Shown: piece by piece, positions 18,383 to 27,283 of the stretch
Position numbering within the stretch: position 1 is the first letter of the stretch
Layout: each line of letters opens with the position of its first letter
IMG/VR virus record: IMGVR_UViG_3300010883_000015
Coordinates: 16,696 to 80,695 of that record
From: a virus
Direction: 5' to 3' (one strand)
DNA length: 64,000 nucleotides
Translations under genes and position numbers: made by a program
The notes under the pieces: model-generated
The model's input: the letters and a program-made list of their open reading frames with translations, nothing else
The model's database searches: none
What the model was told of the DNA's origin: nothing

Positions 18383-20071
18383 ATGGCAAATTTAACAGAC
18401 TTAAAAGAATTATTATTTAATAGAATAAAATCAATATCCTCAATAAATTCATATTGGGCTACATTAATTAATTCTGATCCATATTTAAAAGAATCTTTTA
18501 CTACAATAGATTTGGTTTTTGGAAATGGAAAAAAAGTTAGCTTTTCTACAAATAATTTGGAGTGTAGTGATGATAATGATAATAAATACATATATGAGCC
18601 TTTTTTGCAAGAAGAGATTACTATTTCTTCTTCCTACAAATTTGGCGGAGGACAAGCCAGCCAAAGAGTCCTATCGTTATCAATCGATGGGAGGAAGGTG
18701 GATGCTTTAAGCATAATTTTAAACGGAGATTTCTTATCGGGAATAGGCGAAATTTGCATACAGAATAATAATGGAGATTTTGAAAGCAGGTATGTGATTT
18801 TAAGAGGAGAAATGAGGGGGTCAATTAATTTTGGAGTAAAAGATGAATTGATTCAATTGGAAGTAGGTGATCCTGATTTAAGAATAAACAAAACAATACC
18901 AGAATTTTTAATTACGAAAGAAGACTTTTATGCTTTACCTGATAATAATACAGGATTAAGATTTCCTGTTGTTTTTGACAATTGCTACGCAGGAGTATCA
19001 ACAATAAGAACATCCGAATATGAATGGGGGCCTACATTTATTATTGCGTATGGACATGATATTACCGTAATTGAGGTGTATTTAAATGGGATTCTTGTTC
19101 CCAATAATGACCAAGCAAGAGGTTGGGAAATATTATATGAGATTACAGATTCAGGGATTCCCTATACAGCTATTGATTTTGTTTTTGCAAACGGGCAAAT
19201 AATAACTCAAAATATGTCCAACGGACTTCCATTTTCAACATCAGTTGATATACCACCTTGGGATAATTCTGATTCTGTATATGTAAGAACAGAGTCTAAA
19301 AGTGGAAAAAACAGATCCATAATAGACTTAATAAGGAATTTATTAAGAAATAACATAGTTTATGGGGCCAACCTAATTGATGAAAAATTATTTGGAAAAT
19401 CCGAAGGAAAGGTTCCTTTTCTTTTTGGTCAAGTAATAATAAATGGATCATCTTCTAGTACTGTAACAACTGCACTAGAGTATGTAGAAAGCGCCATATG
19501 TCCTAGCTTTCCTATGATCTCTATGGTGTATAGCGGGAGTGGGATAGGTTGTGTTGTTACCGACAGAAGAAGCAATGTTTTCTTTGGGACATTCATTGTT
19601 GGTCAAGAATTAATATTTGATAGAATTACTGGGATTCAAGAAACCCCAAAAGAAGAAATATATAATTCTTTTACACTTAGATATGGATATAATTCTTTAT
19701 CAGATACTTATGAAAAGAGTGTTACAAGAAATAAATCTAATTCTTATGTTTGTGAGATATCAGAAAACAGAACAGGTAAGCGAGATTACGATCAAATAGA
19801 TAGCATATTGATATTTGATGATTCGACTGCTAATTATGTAATTGAATGGCTGTCTGCTCACTTCTCTTTACCTTCATATTATATTGAATATTTAGCAATC
19901 CCTTCTTTGTTTTTTAAATTAAATTTAGGTGACAATATAAAAATAACTGACAATGAATTGGGGTTTATAGAAGAAGTTGGGACTATTGAAAAATTAGAGT
20001 ATACAAAAGGAAGCCTAACAATAGGAATTCGATTTTGGATACTTTATACTAAATTAACAAATTCGCATTAA
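18383..20071 (+). CDS. Tail hub or baseplate-like protein, 562 aa
   Basis: A beta-rich protein without membrane segments, located directly after the distal tail protein, where siphoviruses carry the hub that closes the tail tube. Segments such as LSLSIDGRKVDAL and LFFKLNLGDNIKITD resemble the hub fold (gp27-like), with its repeated short domains. The start is 8 bases after the previous stop. The assignment comes mainly from position and fold-like pattern, not a diagnostic motif. Confidence 0.55.
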   Translation: MANLTDLKELLFNRIKSISSINSYWATLINSDPYLKESFTTIDLVFGNGKKVSFSTNNLECSDDNDNKYIYEPFLQEEITISSSYKFGGGQASQRVLSLSIDGRKVDALSIILNGDFLSGIGEICIQNNNGDFESRYVILRGEMRGSINFGVKDELIQLEVGDPDLRINKTIPEFLITKEDFYALPDNNTGLRFPVVFDNCYAGVSTIRTSEYEWGPTFIIAYGHDITVIEVYLNGILVPNNDQARGWEILYEITDSGIPYTAIDFVFANGQIITQNMSNGLPFSTSVDIPPWDNSDSVYVRTESKSGKNRSIIDLIRNLLRNNIVYGANLIDEKLFGKSEGKVPFLFGQVIINGSSSSTVTTALEYVESAICPSFPMISMVYSGSGIGCVVTDRRSNVFFGTFIVGQELIFDRITGIQETPKEEIYNSFTLRYGYNSLSDTYEKSVTRNKSNSYVCEISENRTGKRDYDQIDSILIFDDSTANYVIEWLSAHFSLPSYYIEYLAIPSLFFKLNLGDNIKITDNELGFIEEVGTIEKLEYTKGSLTIGIRFWILYTKLTNSH

Positions 20072-20083
20072 TAAGGAGAAGAA

Positions 20084-21676
20084 ATGAGTTCAGGTGGTAA
20101 TTTAACAATCGATAGGCCAACTGCAACCGCAGCAGTGTTAAATTCTTTTTGGGATATGGCAGTTGCAAATATAGCAACTATGATGCCTACCGCCTTGAGG
20201 TATATTGATTCAAGGGCGTTTGATGATCTTACAATGGATGAAGATGATGTTGAGGCTATTTCTATATTACGACAAGGAGATATATTACAAGCAATAGCAA
20301 ATAAAGCAAATCGTATGTTTTTTAATACACCGAGCCTGTCATGGGATCTTGATGATGATGGAATTGGAATAGTAGATCTTTATGATGATGCCTATGATTT
20401 AGGTGTAAATGTTTTACCTAATTTTTTCGATACAGAAGGATATGAGGTTAATGAAGAATTAAAATATTATGAAGCGAATCCTGATTGGAGTTCTGATTTC
20501 TGGGATTTACAAAACAATATAAGTCAATTAAATAAATGGTTGATCGACGGTTCTCCTTATAGGGTAACCGTTTATGATGATAGTCTAGATCCAGAACAAG
20601 GATACTTTAGGGATATGATCTATGGGAATAGATACAGAACAAATACTCAATACCAAAATGGATACTTATCCCAGGTAGGATCCGTTCCTTTAGATGGAAC
20701 AATTGTTACAGGTTCTAATAATCAATCTTCTCAATATATGCAGTCTGCATTATATAAAGCTAGTAATAATGTCATGCAGACAACATTTTCCATGACAGGA
20801 AGTAATAAACAAATAAACATGCCCACAATGAACATGTCTTTAAAAGAAAGACTTAATATTTCTGCTGAATTTAAAAGAAGCGGGCTTGGGGGGTGCAGAA
20901 CTAATGCGTGTGCTTTATCCAAGCCTATATCTGACTGTATAAATGTTACTGACCCTAATGCCATAATAGATAATGCATATATGAAGTTATCAACTGGGGA
21001 TTTATTTCCGCTAAGATTTCTACCAAAAACTGCATTTGAGAATGCCATCTTGCAGAAGGCAAGAACAGAGAGGGGGTCTGATGTTAGTACTTCAACTGCA
21101 ACACAAACTATTGCAACTATTACTTTTGATGTATCTGTTATTGGTAATCCAATAGTAACTAAAACAGATAAGAGAGTAAACAACACAACAGGAATAGGAT
21201 GGTTTTCTAATGGGTTTTTAGGCTCAGAAACTTTTGATGGAACAGGAAGTAAAAAAGAATGGAATCCTGGTGATTCAAGAATTCTATCTAGGAATAATTT
21301 AGGATATAAAAATACAGATCTAAATGTAATAAAATATGATTATGGAAATGGATATAATGAATGGTTTTCAGATAAAGCATATAAATTAGGGGAATCAGAA
21401 AGATTTGAAGGTGGCTGGAAAGAAGGGAGGACACCTTCTATACCTAATAATAGCCTTGATTTATTATATGTGACTGAAAACTTATCCTCTCAATGTACGG
21501 GATCAAATGCAATATTTAAATTAAGTTCCTTGTATGAAACAGGAACGCTTCATGTTTATTGGAATGGAGTTAGACAGAGTGATATTCAGATAACCGAATT
21601 AAGTTCAACAACATTCGGCACTTCGTTTGTTCCATCTTCAATTGGTGTGCTAATTGTAGATTACATGCCTTTGTAG
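20084..21676 (+). CDS. Tail tip or fibre-associated protein, 530 aa
   Basis: It has a clear ribosome site (ATAAGGAGAAGAAATG). The N-terminal half is acidic (TMDEDDVEAIS, DLDDDGIGIVDLYDD). The last 70 residues contain HVYWNGVRQ within a small beta domain. The same VYxNGxR pattern ends the next gene and is common in phage fibre tips, where it may bind receptors or help trimerisation. It may link the hub to the fibre. The exact role is unknown. Confidence 0.55.
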   Translation: MSSGGNLTIDRPTATAAVLNSFWDMAVANIATMMPTALRYIDSRAFDDLTMDEDDVEAISILRQGDILQAIANKANRMFFNTPSLSWDLDDDGIGIVDLYDDAYDLGVNVLPNFFDTEGYEVNEELKYYEANPDWSSDFWDLQNNISQLNKWLIDGSPYRVTVYDDSLDPEQGYFRDMIYGNRYRTNTQYQNGYLSQVGSVPLDGTIVTGSNNQSSQYMQSALYKASNNVMQTTFSMTGSNKQINMPTMNMSLKERLNISAEFKRSGLGGCRTNACALSKPISDCINVTDPNAIIDNAYMKLSTGDLFPLRFLPKTAFENAILQKARTERGSDVSTSTATQTIATITFDVSVIGNPIVTKTDKRVNNTTGIGWFSNGFLGSETFDGTGSKKEWNPGDSRILSRNNLGYKNTDLNVIKYDYGNGYNEWFSDKAYKLGESERFEGGWKEGRTPSIPNNSLDLLYVTENLSSQCTGSNAIFKLSSLYETGTLHVYWNGVRQSDIQITELSSTTFGTSFVPSSIGVLIVDYMPL

Positions 21677-21717
21677 GTATGTGTTTTAAATTAATATTCT
21701 AATAAGGAAAAAATAAC

Positions 21718-22437
21718 ATGGCTGATAATATTCAAATTAAAACGGGTCAGATAACTGATGATGCCGTTACCGCTGACAAAGTAAATCTTGCCGCTGGTGC
21801 ATATGACTTTAGTTCTGGTGGTGTTCTAAGTGTCACAACTCAAGCTGCAAGCACTAATTCTGTTCTTGCTGCATCTACCGCTTATGTAGATGCTGCTGTT
21901 GGTGCCGGATACAGTGCTGGTGTTGGTATTGCGATTGCTGGTGGAGTAATTACCGCTAAAGCTGCTATCAATGCTGGTATTACCTATGCTGGTAGTGCTG
22001 CTGGTGATGGTGCTCAAGTTGTTCTTGATGCAACTAAATCTCTTTCTGTTGACAGTAATGGTATTGCAGTTGAAGTACTTACCGCTGGTGGGATTGCCCA
22101 TTCTGGTAGTGCTGGACTTTCTCTCCGTTTGGGTGGGATGATGCAGATCGCTTCTGGTGTTCTTGAGCTTAAAGATGATAAAGTAACTCTTGCTAAGATG
22201 AAATGGTCACCTAAGTATGAAGAGTTTACTGCTCAAACAGGAACTACTATTACAGTAGCCGGATCGATACCTGTTGGATATGAACTAACTACTGTAGTAT
22301 ACAAAAACGGATTGAGACTTTCTTATGATGCAGATCCAAGTACTAATAATGAATATAAAGCATTAGGAACTACTATTACATTTGGTGCCGTTTGTGATAC
22401 CGCTGATCTTATCCAAATTCAATACGTTAAGGAATAG
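21718..22437 (+). CDS. Short tail fibre-like protein, 239 aa
   Basis: The first 170 residues are low complexity, rich in Ala, Gly, Ser and Val (DDAVTADKVNLAAGAYDFS, AASTAYVDAAVGAGY), typical of phage fibre shafts. The C-terminal 70 residues form a beta domain with TVVYKNGLRLSYD, a frequent fibre-tip motif also seen at the end of the preceding protein. Codons here are richer in GCT and GGT than in neighbouring genes, as expected for a strongly expressed structural protein. It is the last gene of the tail operon, followed by a terminator. Confidence 0.65.
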   Translation: MADNIQIKTGQITDDAVTADKVNLAAGAYDFSSGGVLSVTTQAASTNSVLAASTAYVDAAVGAGYSAGVGIAIAGGVITAKAAINAGITYAGSAAGDGAQVVLDATKSLSVDSNGIAVEVLTAGGIAHSGSAGLSLRLGGMMQIASGVLELKDDKVTLAKMKWSPKYEEFTAQTGTTITVAGSIPVGYELTTVVYKNGLRLSYDADPSTNNEYKALGTTITFGAVCDTADLIQIQYVKE

Positions 22438-22444
22438 TAAACCT

Positions 22445-22490
22445 GTTTAAATCTAAGGTTTAAATCTAAAGTTTAAATCTAAAGTTTAAA
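22445..22490 (+). repeat. 13-bp tandem repeat, about 3.5 copies
   Basis: The unit GTTTAAATCTAAR is repeated at 22445, 22458 and 22471, with a partial fourth copy at 22484. It lies between the last tail gene and the terminator, with no reading frame of note. Confidence 0.9.
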
Positions 22491-22516
22491 GCCCCTTCAT
22501 CTGGAGGGGCTTTTTT
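22489..22516. terminator. Bidirectional intrinsic terminator
   Basis: The stem AAGCCCCT (22489-22496) pairs with AGGGGCTT (22505-22512) across an 8-base loop and runs into six T residues on the plus strand and AT-rich sequence on the other. It lies between convergent genes and can end both the tail operon and the minus-strand operon. Confidence 0.85.
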
Positions 22517-22517
22517 C

Positions 22518-23177
22518 TTAAGATTGACCCATGTTCTTCATCATAGAATCATAGTTAAAATGTTGACCAAGACATTCTGAAATATTAACCATTTTATCTT
22601 CACAGAATCCAGTCACCTTTCCATTAAATGTATATACATATTTGGCAACCTTAATTCTTCCTTTAACAAAATCAATACCTTCCTGAGTGGGCCTCCACAT
22701 TCCATTTGTTCTTGTGTTTCTATCTGGGTCAATCTTTGTTTCTGCCAATCCCCAGTAAGCCAGAGCGGGATAATCTCTACTTGAAAATTTACATTCTTTA
22801 TAATGTACCCAATCATTTCTATTTTCAAATTCCCTAACAAGAGAAATTAGGAATTTAGTACTATTGCTAGAAATATTACGCTTGTATTCTTTCGCTAATT
22901 GATCACAAGTTGGACAGTATACACCTCCGTTCCTTCTATCTATTTGTACTTTATTTTTTAAACTTAAAGAAACATTATCTTCTATAAACAAAATCGCTTT
23001 AGGATAAAAAGCTTTAAGGAAAGAATATATTTCTTCCTCTTTATTGCTTTTTAATTCTTGCAAGCAAAACATAAGTACCTTGCCTTTTGATATTTCATTT
23101 ATTTCAAAATAAAGAGAAGCATTAGAAATGAATTTCTTTAAATAATTTAGTTTTTCAAGTTTTAATCTTGATGACAT
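22518..23177 (-). CDS. Hypothetical phage protein with CxxC motif, 219 aa
   Basis: The central part has CPTCDQL. The C-terminal half carries YWGLAETKIDPD, MWRPTQEGIDFVKG, KYVYTFNGKV and HFNYDSMM, a pattern I have seen in uncharacterised phage and prophage proteins. The paired cysteines may bind zinc. It is the last gene of a four-gene minus-strand operon and stops at the shared terminator. No function is known to me. Confidence 0.75.
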   Translation of the reverse strand: MSSRLKLEKLNYLKKFISNASLYFEINEISKGKVLMFCLQELKSNKEEEIYSFLKAFYPKAILFIEDNVSLSLKNKVQIDRRNGGVYCPTCDQLAKEYKRNISSNSTKFLISLVREFENRNDWVHYKECKFSSRDYPALAYWGLAETKIDPDRNTRTNGMWRPTQEGIDFVKGRIKVAKYVYTFNGKVTGFCEDKMVNISECLGQHFNYDSMMKNMGQS

Positions 23178-23198
23178 TTAATCTCCTTTTGGCGTAAG

Positions 23199-23582
23199 TT
23201 ATAATTCAATTCTAATTTCTTCATAGTCTGAAATTTTACCCATTTTTTCAGCGGTATCATTTAATACAACCCCATTATTCCAACATTCAAAAGTAAGGTC
23301 GAAAGTAACGGATAAAGGGTTTAATCTTTCAAATTGAACTAATATTTTACATCTTTTATGTTTTTCATTTGTTTCAATATCAAAATGATCAAACGCCAAT
23401 TGAACTAATGCAAATTCTTGGTTTTCGTCTAATTTGTTAATAAATGTATCATCTAAAACTGAATAATAGTCTTTTTCTAAAGAGATATTGTTAGCATTTA
23501 TTATTAATTCATTAGGCAATGCAATAAAAAGCTTCTTTCCATTTTTAGTAAAAAAAGAATTGAATAGATTATTATCTGACAT
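23199..23582 (-). CDS. Hypothetical protein, 127 aa
   Basis: A longer frame would start at a TTG, but ATG at 23582 (MSDNNLFNS) is preceded by GGTAATAATT and is the better start. It overlaps the upstream gene by 11 bases, so the two are coupled. The protein is acidic and beta-rich (CKILVQFERLNPLSVTFDL), with no domain I can name. A distant resemblance in layout to the protein encoded at 23888-24214 may reflect a shared fold. Confidence 0.7.
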   Translation of the reverse strand: MSDNNLFNSFFTKNGKKLFIALPNELIINANNISLEKDYYSVLDDTFINKLDENQEFALVQLAFDHFDIETNEKHKRCKILVQFERLNPLSVTFDLTFECWNNGVVLNDTAEKMGKISDYEEIRIEL

Positions 23583-23871
23583 AATTATTACCAATAGATT
23601 CTACTGATGTAATCTCAATCAAATCAGTAGAGATCGTAACTTTAACATCTAATTCTTTTAGTAAATATAATATACACCAGTCTGGGCATAACCTTAATTT
23701 CTCATTTGAGATTGAACAATAAGCACTAAGATTTGAAGGGTTTATTTGTAATAACCTAGCTAAATCTTTTGAGTTTTTAGTTGGATTCCTTAAGATCCAA
23801 AGATCTCTTAATTTTGTAAATATGTCATTTCTAGGTAATTTTATTTTTTTATCACATTCTGATATAGTCAT
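23572..23871 (-). CDS. Putative helix-turn-helix regulator, 99 aa
   Basis: Two adjacent ATGs occur at 23874 and 23871. The second has the better spacing to AAGGAG and is chosen. Residues 35-60 (SKDLARLLQINPSNLSAYC) fit a helix-turn-helix, followed by a C-terminal helix (CILYLLKELDVKV). This suggests a small DNA-binding regulator, possibly of its own operon, whose promoter region has inverted repeats. It overlaps the next gene by 11 bases. Confidence 0.55.
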   Translation of the reverse strand: MTISECDKKIKLPRNDIFTKLRDLWILRNPTKNSKDLARLLQINPSNLSAYCSISNEKLRLCPDWCILYLLKELDVKVTISTDLIEITSVESIGNNYVR

Positions 23872-23887
23872 CATGTCTCCTTGTTGA

Positions 23888-24214
23888 TTACAATTTTATT
23901 TCTATGGGGCTATCGGGTTTATTAATTAGACAACTTATATCTATTTGCATCTCGTCATCATTCTCAATTGATTTTTCCATATGAGTGTCAGTTCTAATAA
24001 CTTTTTGACCGCTAAACATATTTTTAAAGTCTTTTTCTGATACCCAAAAAGAAATGGTGAACTTTATTGGTTTTCCAAATGTATAAGAAAAACCTCTATT
24101 TACATTTAGATTAAAAGTAAATAATATAGATTGTTTGGATAAGTTTAAAGCGAATTCAAGAATTCGATTTTGTAGTTTTAATTTTGTATCAATAGTAGAT
24201 ATTTTTACATCCAT
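23888..24214 (-). CDS. Hypothetical protein, 108 aa
   Basis: First gene of the minus-strand operon, with AGAGGTG as ribosome site. The sequence is beta-rich (QSILFTFNLNVNRGFSYTF) with an acidic C-terminal half. No family is recognised. The gene is 14-16 bases upstream of the putative regulator, so they are probably expressed together. Confidence 0.7.
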   Translation of the reverse strand: MDVKISTIDTKLKLQNRILEFALNLSKQSILFTFNLNVNRGFSYTFGKPIKFTISFWVSEKDFKNMFSGQKVIRTDTHMEKSIENDDEMQIDISCLINKPDSPIEIKL

Positions 24215-24276
24215 AGGGCACCTCTGTCTTAATAATTAATTCTATACAATGGAACATTCCAATTTGTGTATATGTA

Positions 24277-24304
24277 TATATAGCACATACAGAAGACAAT
24301 TCAA
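24277..24304 (-). promoter_or_regulatory. Candidate promoter for the minus-strand operon
   Basis: Read on the minus strand, TTGAAT (24304-24299), a 16-base spacer and TATATA (24282-24277) lie about 62 bases upstream of the start at 24214. Spacing suits a sigma-70 promoter. Confidence 0.5.
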
Positions 24305-24320
24305 TAAATTGTATGTTCTG

Positions 24321-24350
24321 TTGACATAGAATTAACAAGAAGGATTATAT
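24321..24350 (+). promoter_or_regulatory. Candidate plus-strand promoter with no downstream plus gene
   Basis: A perfect TTGACA (24321-24326) is followed 18 bases later by TTATAT. It points into the gap between two minus-strand genes, so it could produce a short or antisense RNA against the lectin-like gene. Directly downstream, AAGAAGGATTATATGTAA offers a ribosome site with a start-stop codon pair. Confidence 0.3.
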
Positions 24351-24421
24351 GTAAAGCTATTACTAATAGTAAACAACTATAATTACATCATTTATGTTAA
24401 ATAAAATGAAAAATAGCTTGT

Positions 24422-24475
24422 TGATACATGTATTAATATAATATAATTATAATTGAATTAATATTACATGTATCA
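24422..24475. repeat. Inverted repeat TGATACATGTA in AT-rich gap
   Basis: TGATACATGTA at 24422-24432 is perfectly inverted at 24465-24475, with an AT-only spacer. The arms suit a protein-binding operator. A related sequence, ATACATGATCATGTAT, occurs at 45185-45200. The rest of the 24215-24507 gap holds the candidate promoters and no gene. Confidence 0.6.
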
Positions 24476-24507
24476 TGTTCAATGTTCATTATTAACAACA
24501 AGGATTA

Positions 24508-25854
24508 CTATTCTTGTACAATTGGAGCATATGAATAATAAGGGTGACTTGTTGGGAGCCTTACCCACGTAGCATATTTGTGAGCCAGATAACCTTCAAT
24601 TAATTGGCGGTTTTCTTCGTTACATTCACCATTTACCAATATAACTTCGGCAATATCACCTTTAAAGAATTGTGAAGAGCCATTTTTACCCATAAGTAGC
24701 TCATTCGCATTATCAGCACCTGCTCCCATATATTTATGATTTATTTTGCTACCATCTAAAAATAATCCACCTGTTCCTGCGCTTAATTTATCAGTTATGG
24801 CTTCTGACATTTGATAAGTATTTGTAACGCCTGTAAAGCTTGCTGCATGCGAATTAGAATCACCCGTCATTGAAAGTCCGACAGTTGATACATATCCTAA
24901 TGAATAAGTTAGATCTTTCACTAATAATGGATTGTTCCCAACTGCCGGATCAGTAGGGCTATTAATTATAAATATACTATATCCATTTGTAATTAAATCT
25001 AAGGTCGCAGAGTCTGCTGCACTTAGAAAATCATTAGTTCCATCAAATTTAATAATAGAATAATTGTTTAAAGCATTTTTATATTCAACAGGTTCATTTC
25101 CTACTCCAGCAGCAGACATGGTATTACTATTTGCACTAGAGTCTGACCAAGCTGTAACTGTTGATCCAGTGACGGTGACTCCAAGATCTGCTTTATACCA
25201 TGAAGCAATTGTTACTCCTGTAATATTGTTTGGATTCCATAAAGAAGGAGACGTTCCTGTTTGTGTATATTGAGAAACAGTAAATGTATCTAAATATACA
25301 GTTCCATTTTTTACTTGAATCCCTGGAACTCCCCCTGTTAGTTTAGAATCATTAATATCGCCAACATTAGCAACAATAGTTGAGTCTAATAGCAATTGAA
25401 GAGTAACTTGGTCTTTACCATAACACCTAAATTCCATTGTATGCTTTGCGCCCCTAGATATAGAGGTGTTTGGCATTGTAGCGTCTACTAGAATAGTTTC
25501 TTTATTTCTAACTCTTCGACATATCTGTACTTTCCTTTGCTCTACATTTAATTTTGCAATATAACATGAGTAAGCACTTTGAGGGTCGCCTTGAAAATTA
25601 GTAGATCTTGCTATAAGCCCTAATGTTCCACCCATAAATGGATGAGTTTCATTATAATTAGGCCAAGCATAATCAGTATATACCGAGTAGCTAGTTGCAG
25701 ACATTGTTGTTGTTGTTCCAACAACTGTTAATAAATAATCTTCTGTTTGGGTGGTTAAGCCTGAACTTGCAACTAGGCATCTTCCGCTTAGAACACCTGT
25801 TGGGTCATTTATTGCTCCCCATCCTGACGTTCCTTTCCAATTACTTTTACTCAT
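24508..25854 (-). CDS. Two-domain lectin-like protein (concanavalin/LamG fold), 448 aa
   Basis: A longer frame begins with TTG, but ATG 25854 (MSKSNWKG) has GAGGATATC before it and is chosen. Residues 1-200 look like a concanavalin-type beta-sandwich (MGGTLGLIARSTN, HTMEFRCYGKDQVTLQLLLD). Residues 210-448 look like a LamG-type domain ending EGYLAHKYATWVRLP plus ASH-like THPYY, a common end of such domains. A likely role is glycan or cell-surface binding as an adhesin or decoration protein. It is on the opposite strand from the tail operon, which is unusual for a virion protein. Confidence 0.65.
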   Translation of the reverse strand: MSKSNWKGTSGWGAINDPTGVLSGRCLVASSGLTTQTEDYLLTVVGTTTTMSATSYSVYTDYAWPNYNETHPFMGGTLGLIARSTNFQGDPQSAYSCYIAKLNVEQRKVQICRRVRNKETILVDATMPNTSISRGAKHTMEFRCYGKDQVTLQLLLDSTIVANVGDINDSKLTGGVPGIQVKNGTVYLDTFTVSQYTQTGTSPSLWNPNNITGVTIASWYKADLGVTVTGSTVTAWSDSSANSNTMSAAGVGNEPVEYKNALNNYSIIKFDGTNDFLSAADSATLDLITNGYSIFIINSPTDPAVGNNPLLVKDLTYSLGYVSTVGLSMTGDSNSHAASFTGVTNTYQMSEAITDKLSAGTGGLFLDGSKINHKYMGAGADNANELLMGKNGSSQFFKGDIAEVILVNGECNEENRQLIEGYLAHKYATWVRLPTSHPYYSYAPIVQE

Positions 25855-25939
25855 GATATCCTCACATAATTTACCCCATGACAATCACAAGGCTCGCATC
25901 CACAGACTAGGCACTCATATCTAAAAAATAGCATACCTT

Positions 25940-26281
25940 TTATTTCTTAATCTGAGAAATTCTATCTCTTAAACTTTTAGGTATCTTTGCTTTTTCAAGA
26001 TTAGATCTTTCTTGTTTTCTAGCCTTCCTGTCTTCTGGGGACTTTTTGGAGAAGGAAACTGCTATCTTAATTGCAGTAGCAAAAATTAACCCATCTATTG
26101 CTTCAATAGCTGCGCCCATAGGGTTTTTGACTATTGCATTAAAATCAATAAGTTCATCTAATAAAGATGACAATTGATCTATTACCTCTTCTTCTGGTAT
26201 TCCTTTTTCTAACAAAAGGTCTGCCATATCCAATATTTCTTTCCAAGGTAATTTACTTAAATTTAAAGCAATTTTAGCCAT
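25940..26281 (-). CDS. Hypothetical protein with one hydrophobic helix, 113 aa
   Basis: The ribosome site is GGAGATATC just before ATG 26281. The N-terminal half is acidic and helical. Residues 55-75 form a hydrophobic stretch (AIDGLIFATAIKIAVSF), and the C-terminus is strongly basic. A single-helix holin-like or membrane-associated role is possible because it lies near a putative cell-wall enzyme, but this is weak. It sits between the lectin-like gene and a small hypothetical gene. Confidence 0.65.
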   Translation of the reverse strand: MAKIALNLSKLPWKEILDMADLLLEKGIPEEEVIDQLSSLLDELIDFNAIVKNPMGAAIEAIDGLIFATAIKIAVSFSKKSPEDRKARKQERSNLEKAKIPKSLRDRISQIKK

Positions 26282-26297
26282 GATATCTCCACGTAGT

Positions 26298-26615
26298 TTA
26301 TTTTTTTATTGATTTTCTTTTCTTATCTAATTCTTTGTTGATTGATTTATCAGTTTCACTCTGTATCATTTCTTTTAAATTATCTATAGGCTCTACTATT
26401 GATCTTGTTATATATAAAACATTTCTTTTCCGAACATGCACTTCATTCATATCGAATTTAGGAAATCTATTATCGGACATTGTGGTTACGTTTATTAAAA
26501 CAAAAGCATCCTCCAATAAGGCAGATGTTTTTACTTCATCACATACACATGGTAACCAAAATTCAGGTGTTGAAAATTCTGCATATACAATATATTTCTT
26601 TACTTCATCACTCAT
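26298..26615 (-). CDS. Hypothetical protein, 105 aa
   Basis: First gene of the three-gene minus-strand operon, with AAGGGA upstream of its ATG. The N-terminal half is mixed (YIVYAEFSTPEFWLPCVC) and the C-terminus is a charged helix. No family recognised. It is divergent from the gene at 26692, with 76 AT-rich bases between them that must hold both promoters. Confidence 0.65.
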   Translation of the reverse strand: MSDEVKKYIVYAEFSTPEFWLPCVCDEVKTSALLEDAFVLINVTTMSDNRFPKFDMNEVHVRKRNVLYITRSIVEPIDNLKEMIQSETDKSINKELDKKRKSIKK

Positions 26616-26691
26616 AAATCCCTTGTTATTTTACATATATTTATATAGAGTTAGTGCTACTATAACATATATATCAATTTGGAGTATAAAA

Positions 26692-27276
26692 ATGACACCT
26701 AAAATATTAGAGATAATAAAAAATAAAGGATACAAAATATTTCTAAATGGTTCCTATAATATAAATATTATAGGCGTTAGGGGCGATTCTTTAATATCAA
26801 ATTCATTTGATGATTCATTGTTTCTTGTTTTTAAGGATAGCGAAGGGCTTTGGGTCGAATTAAAATTTAAAATAACAACTGACCCCGGAAAATATTGGTT
26901 GCAAAATCCTTCTCGTATTGAAGGTACGGCAATTCTTGTTGAAGGTCAATATAGTGGTGCTTATCGAATAGATAAACATCGTGGAAGTTATGATGCACTA
27001 TGTCAGCGTGGTGCTCAAGTACGAATATATAGAGATAATAATAAAAATATAATATTAGACAAAGAAATTGAAGATATTAATTCTGGTTATTTTGGTATAA
27101 ATATTCATAAAGCTAGTGCAACAAGAACAAGTACACAAGTAGATAAATGGTCAGCAGGATGCCAAGTTTTCGCTAATCCAGATGATTTTGAACTTTTTAT
27201 GAGTATTTGCAGAATATCTTCAAGTAAATACGGGAATTCATTTACTTATACATTAATTACCGAAAGCGATTTATAG
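26692..27276 (+). CDS. Putative L,D-transpeptidase-like or cell-wall enzyme, 194 aa
   Basis: The frame is open from 26335, antisense to another gene, but ATG 26692 with GGAG upstream is the true start. Motifs GINIHKAS (about 141-148) and SAGCQVF (about 162-168) resemble the histidine and SxGC active site of YkuD-type L,D-transpeptidases. Those enzymes act on peptidoglycan stem peptides through the cysteine. A phage copy could act in lysis or wall remodelling. No signal peptide is visible. The family call is by motif only. Confidence 0.5.
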   Translation: MTPKILEIIKNKGYKIFLNGSYNINIIGVRGDSLISNSFDDSLFLVFKDSEGLWVELKFKITTDPGKYWLQNPSRIEGTAILVEGQYSGAYRIDKHRGSYDALCQRGAQVRIYRDNNKNIILDKEIEDINSGYFGINIHKASATRTSTQVDKWSAGCQVFANPDDFELFMSICRISSSKYGNSFTYTLITESDL

Positions 27277-27283
27277 GATAGTC

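Noticed and set aside
22445-22490. CRISPR-like array from the tandem repeat
   Set aside because: The 13-base units are directly adjacent with no spacers, and no cas gene is present. The Cas4-like nuclease at 28894 fits phage recombination.
26335-26691. Longer form of the gene at 26692 starting at 26335
   Set aside because: The extension is antisense to the gene at 26298-26615 and lacks a ribosome site, while ATG 26692 has GGAG.
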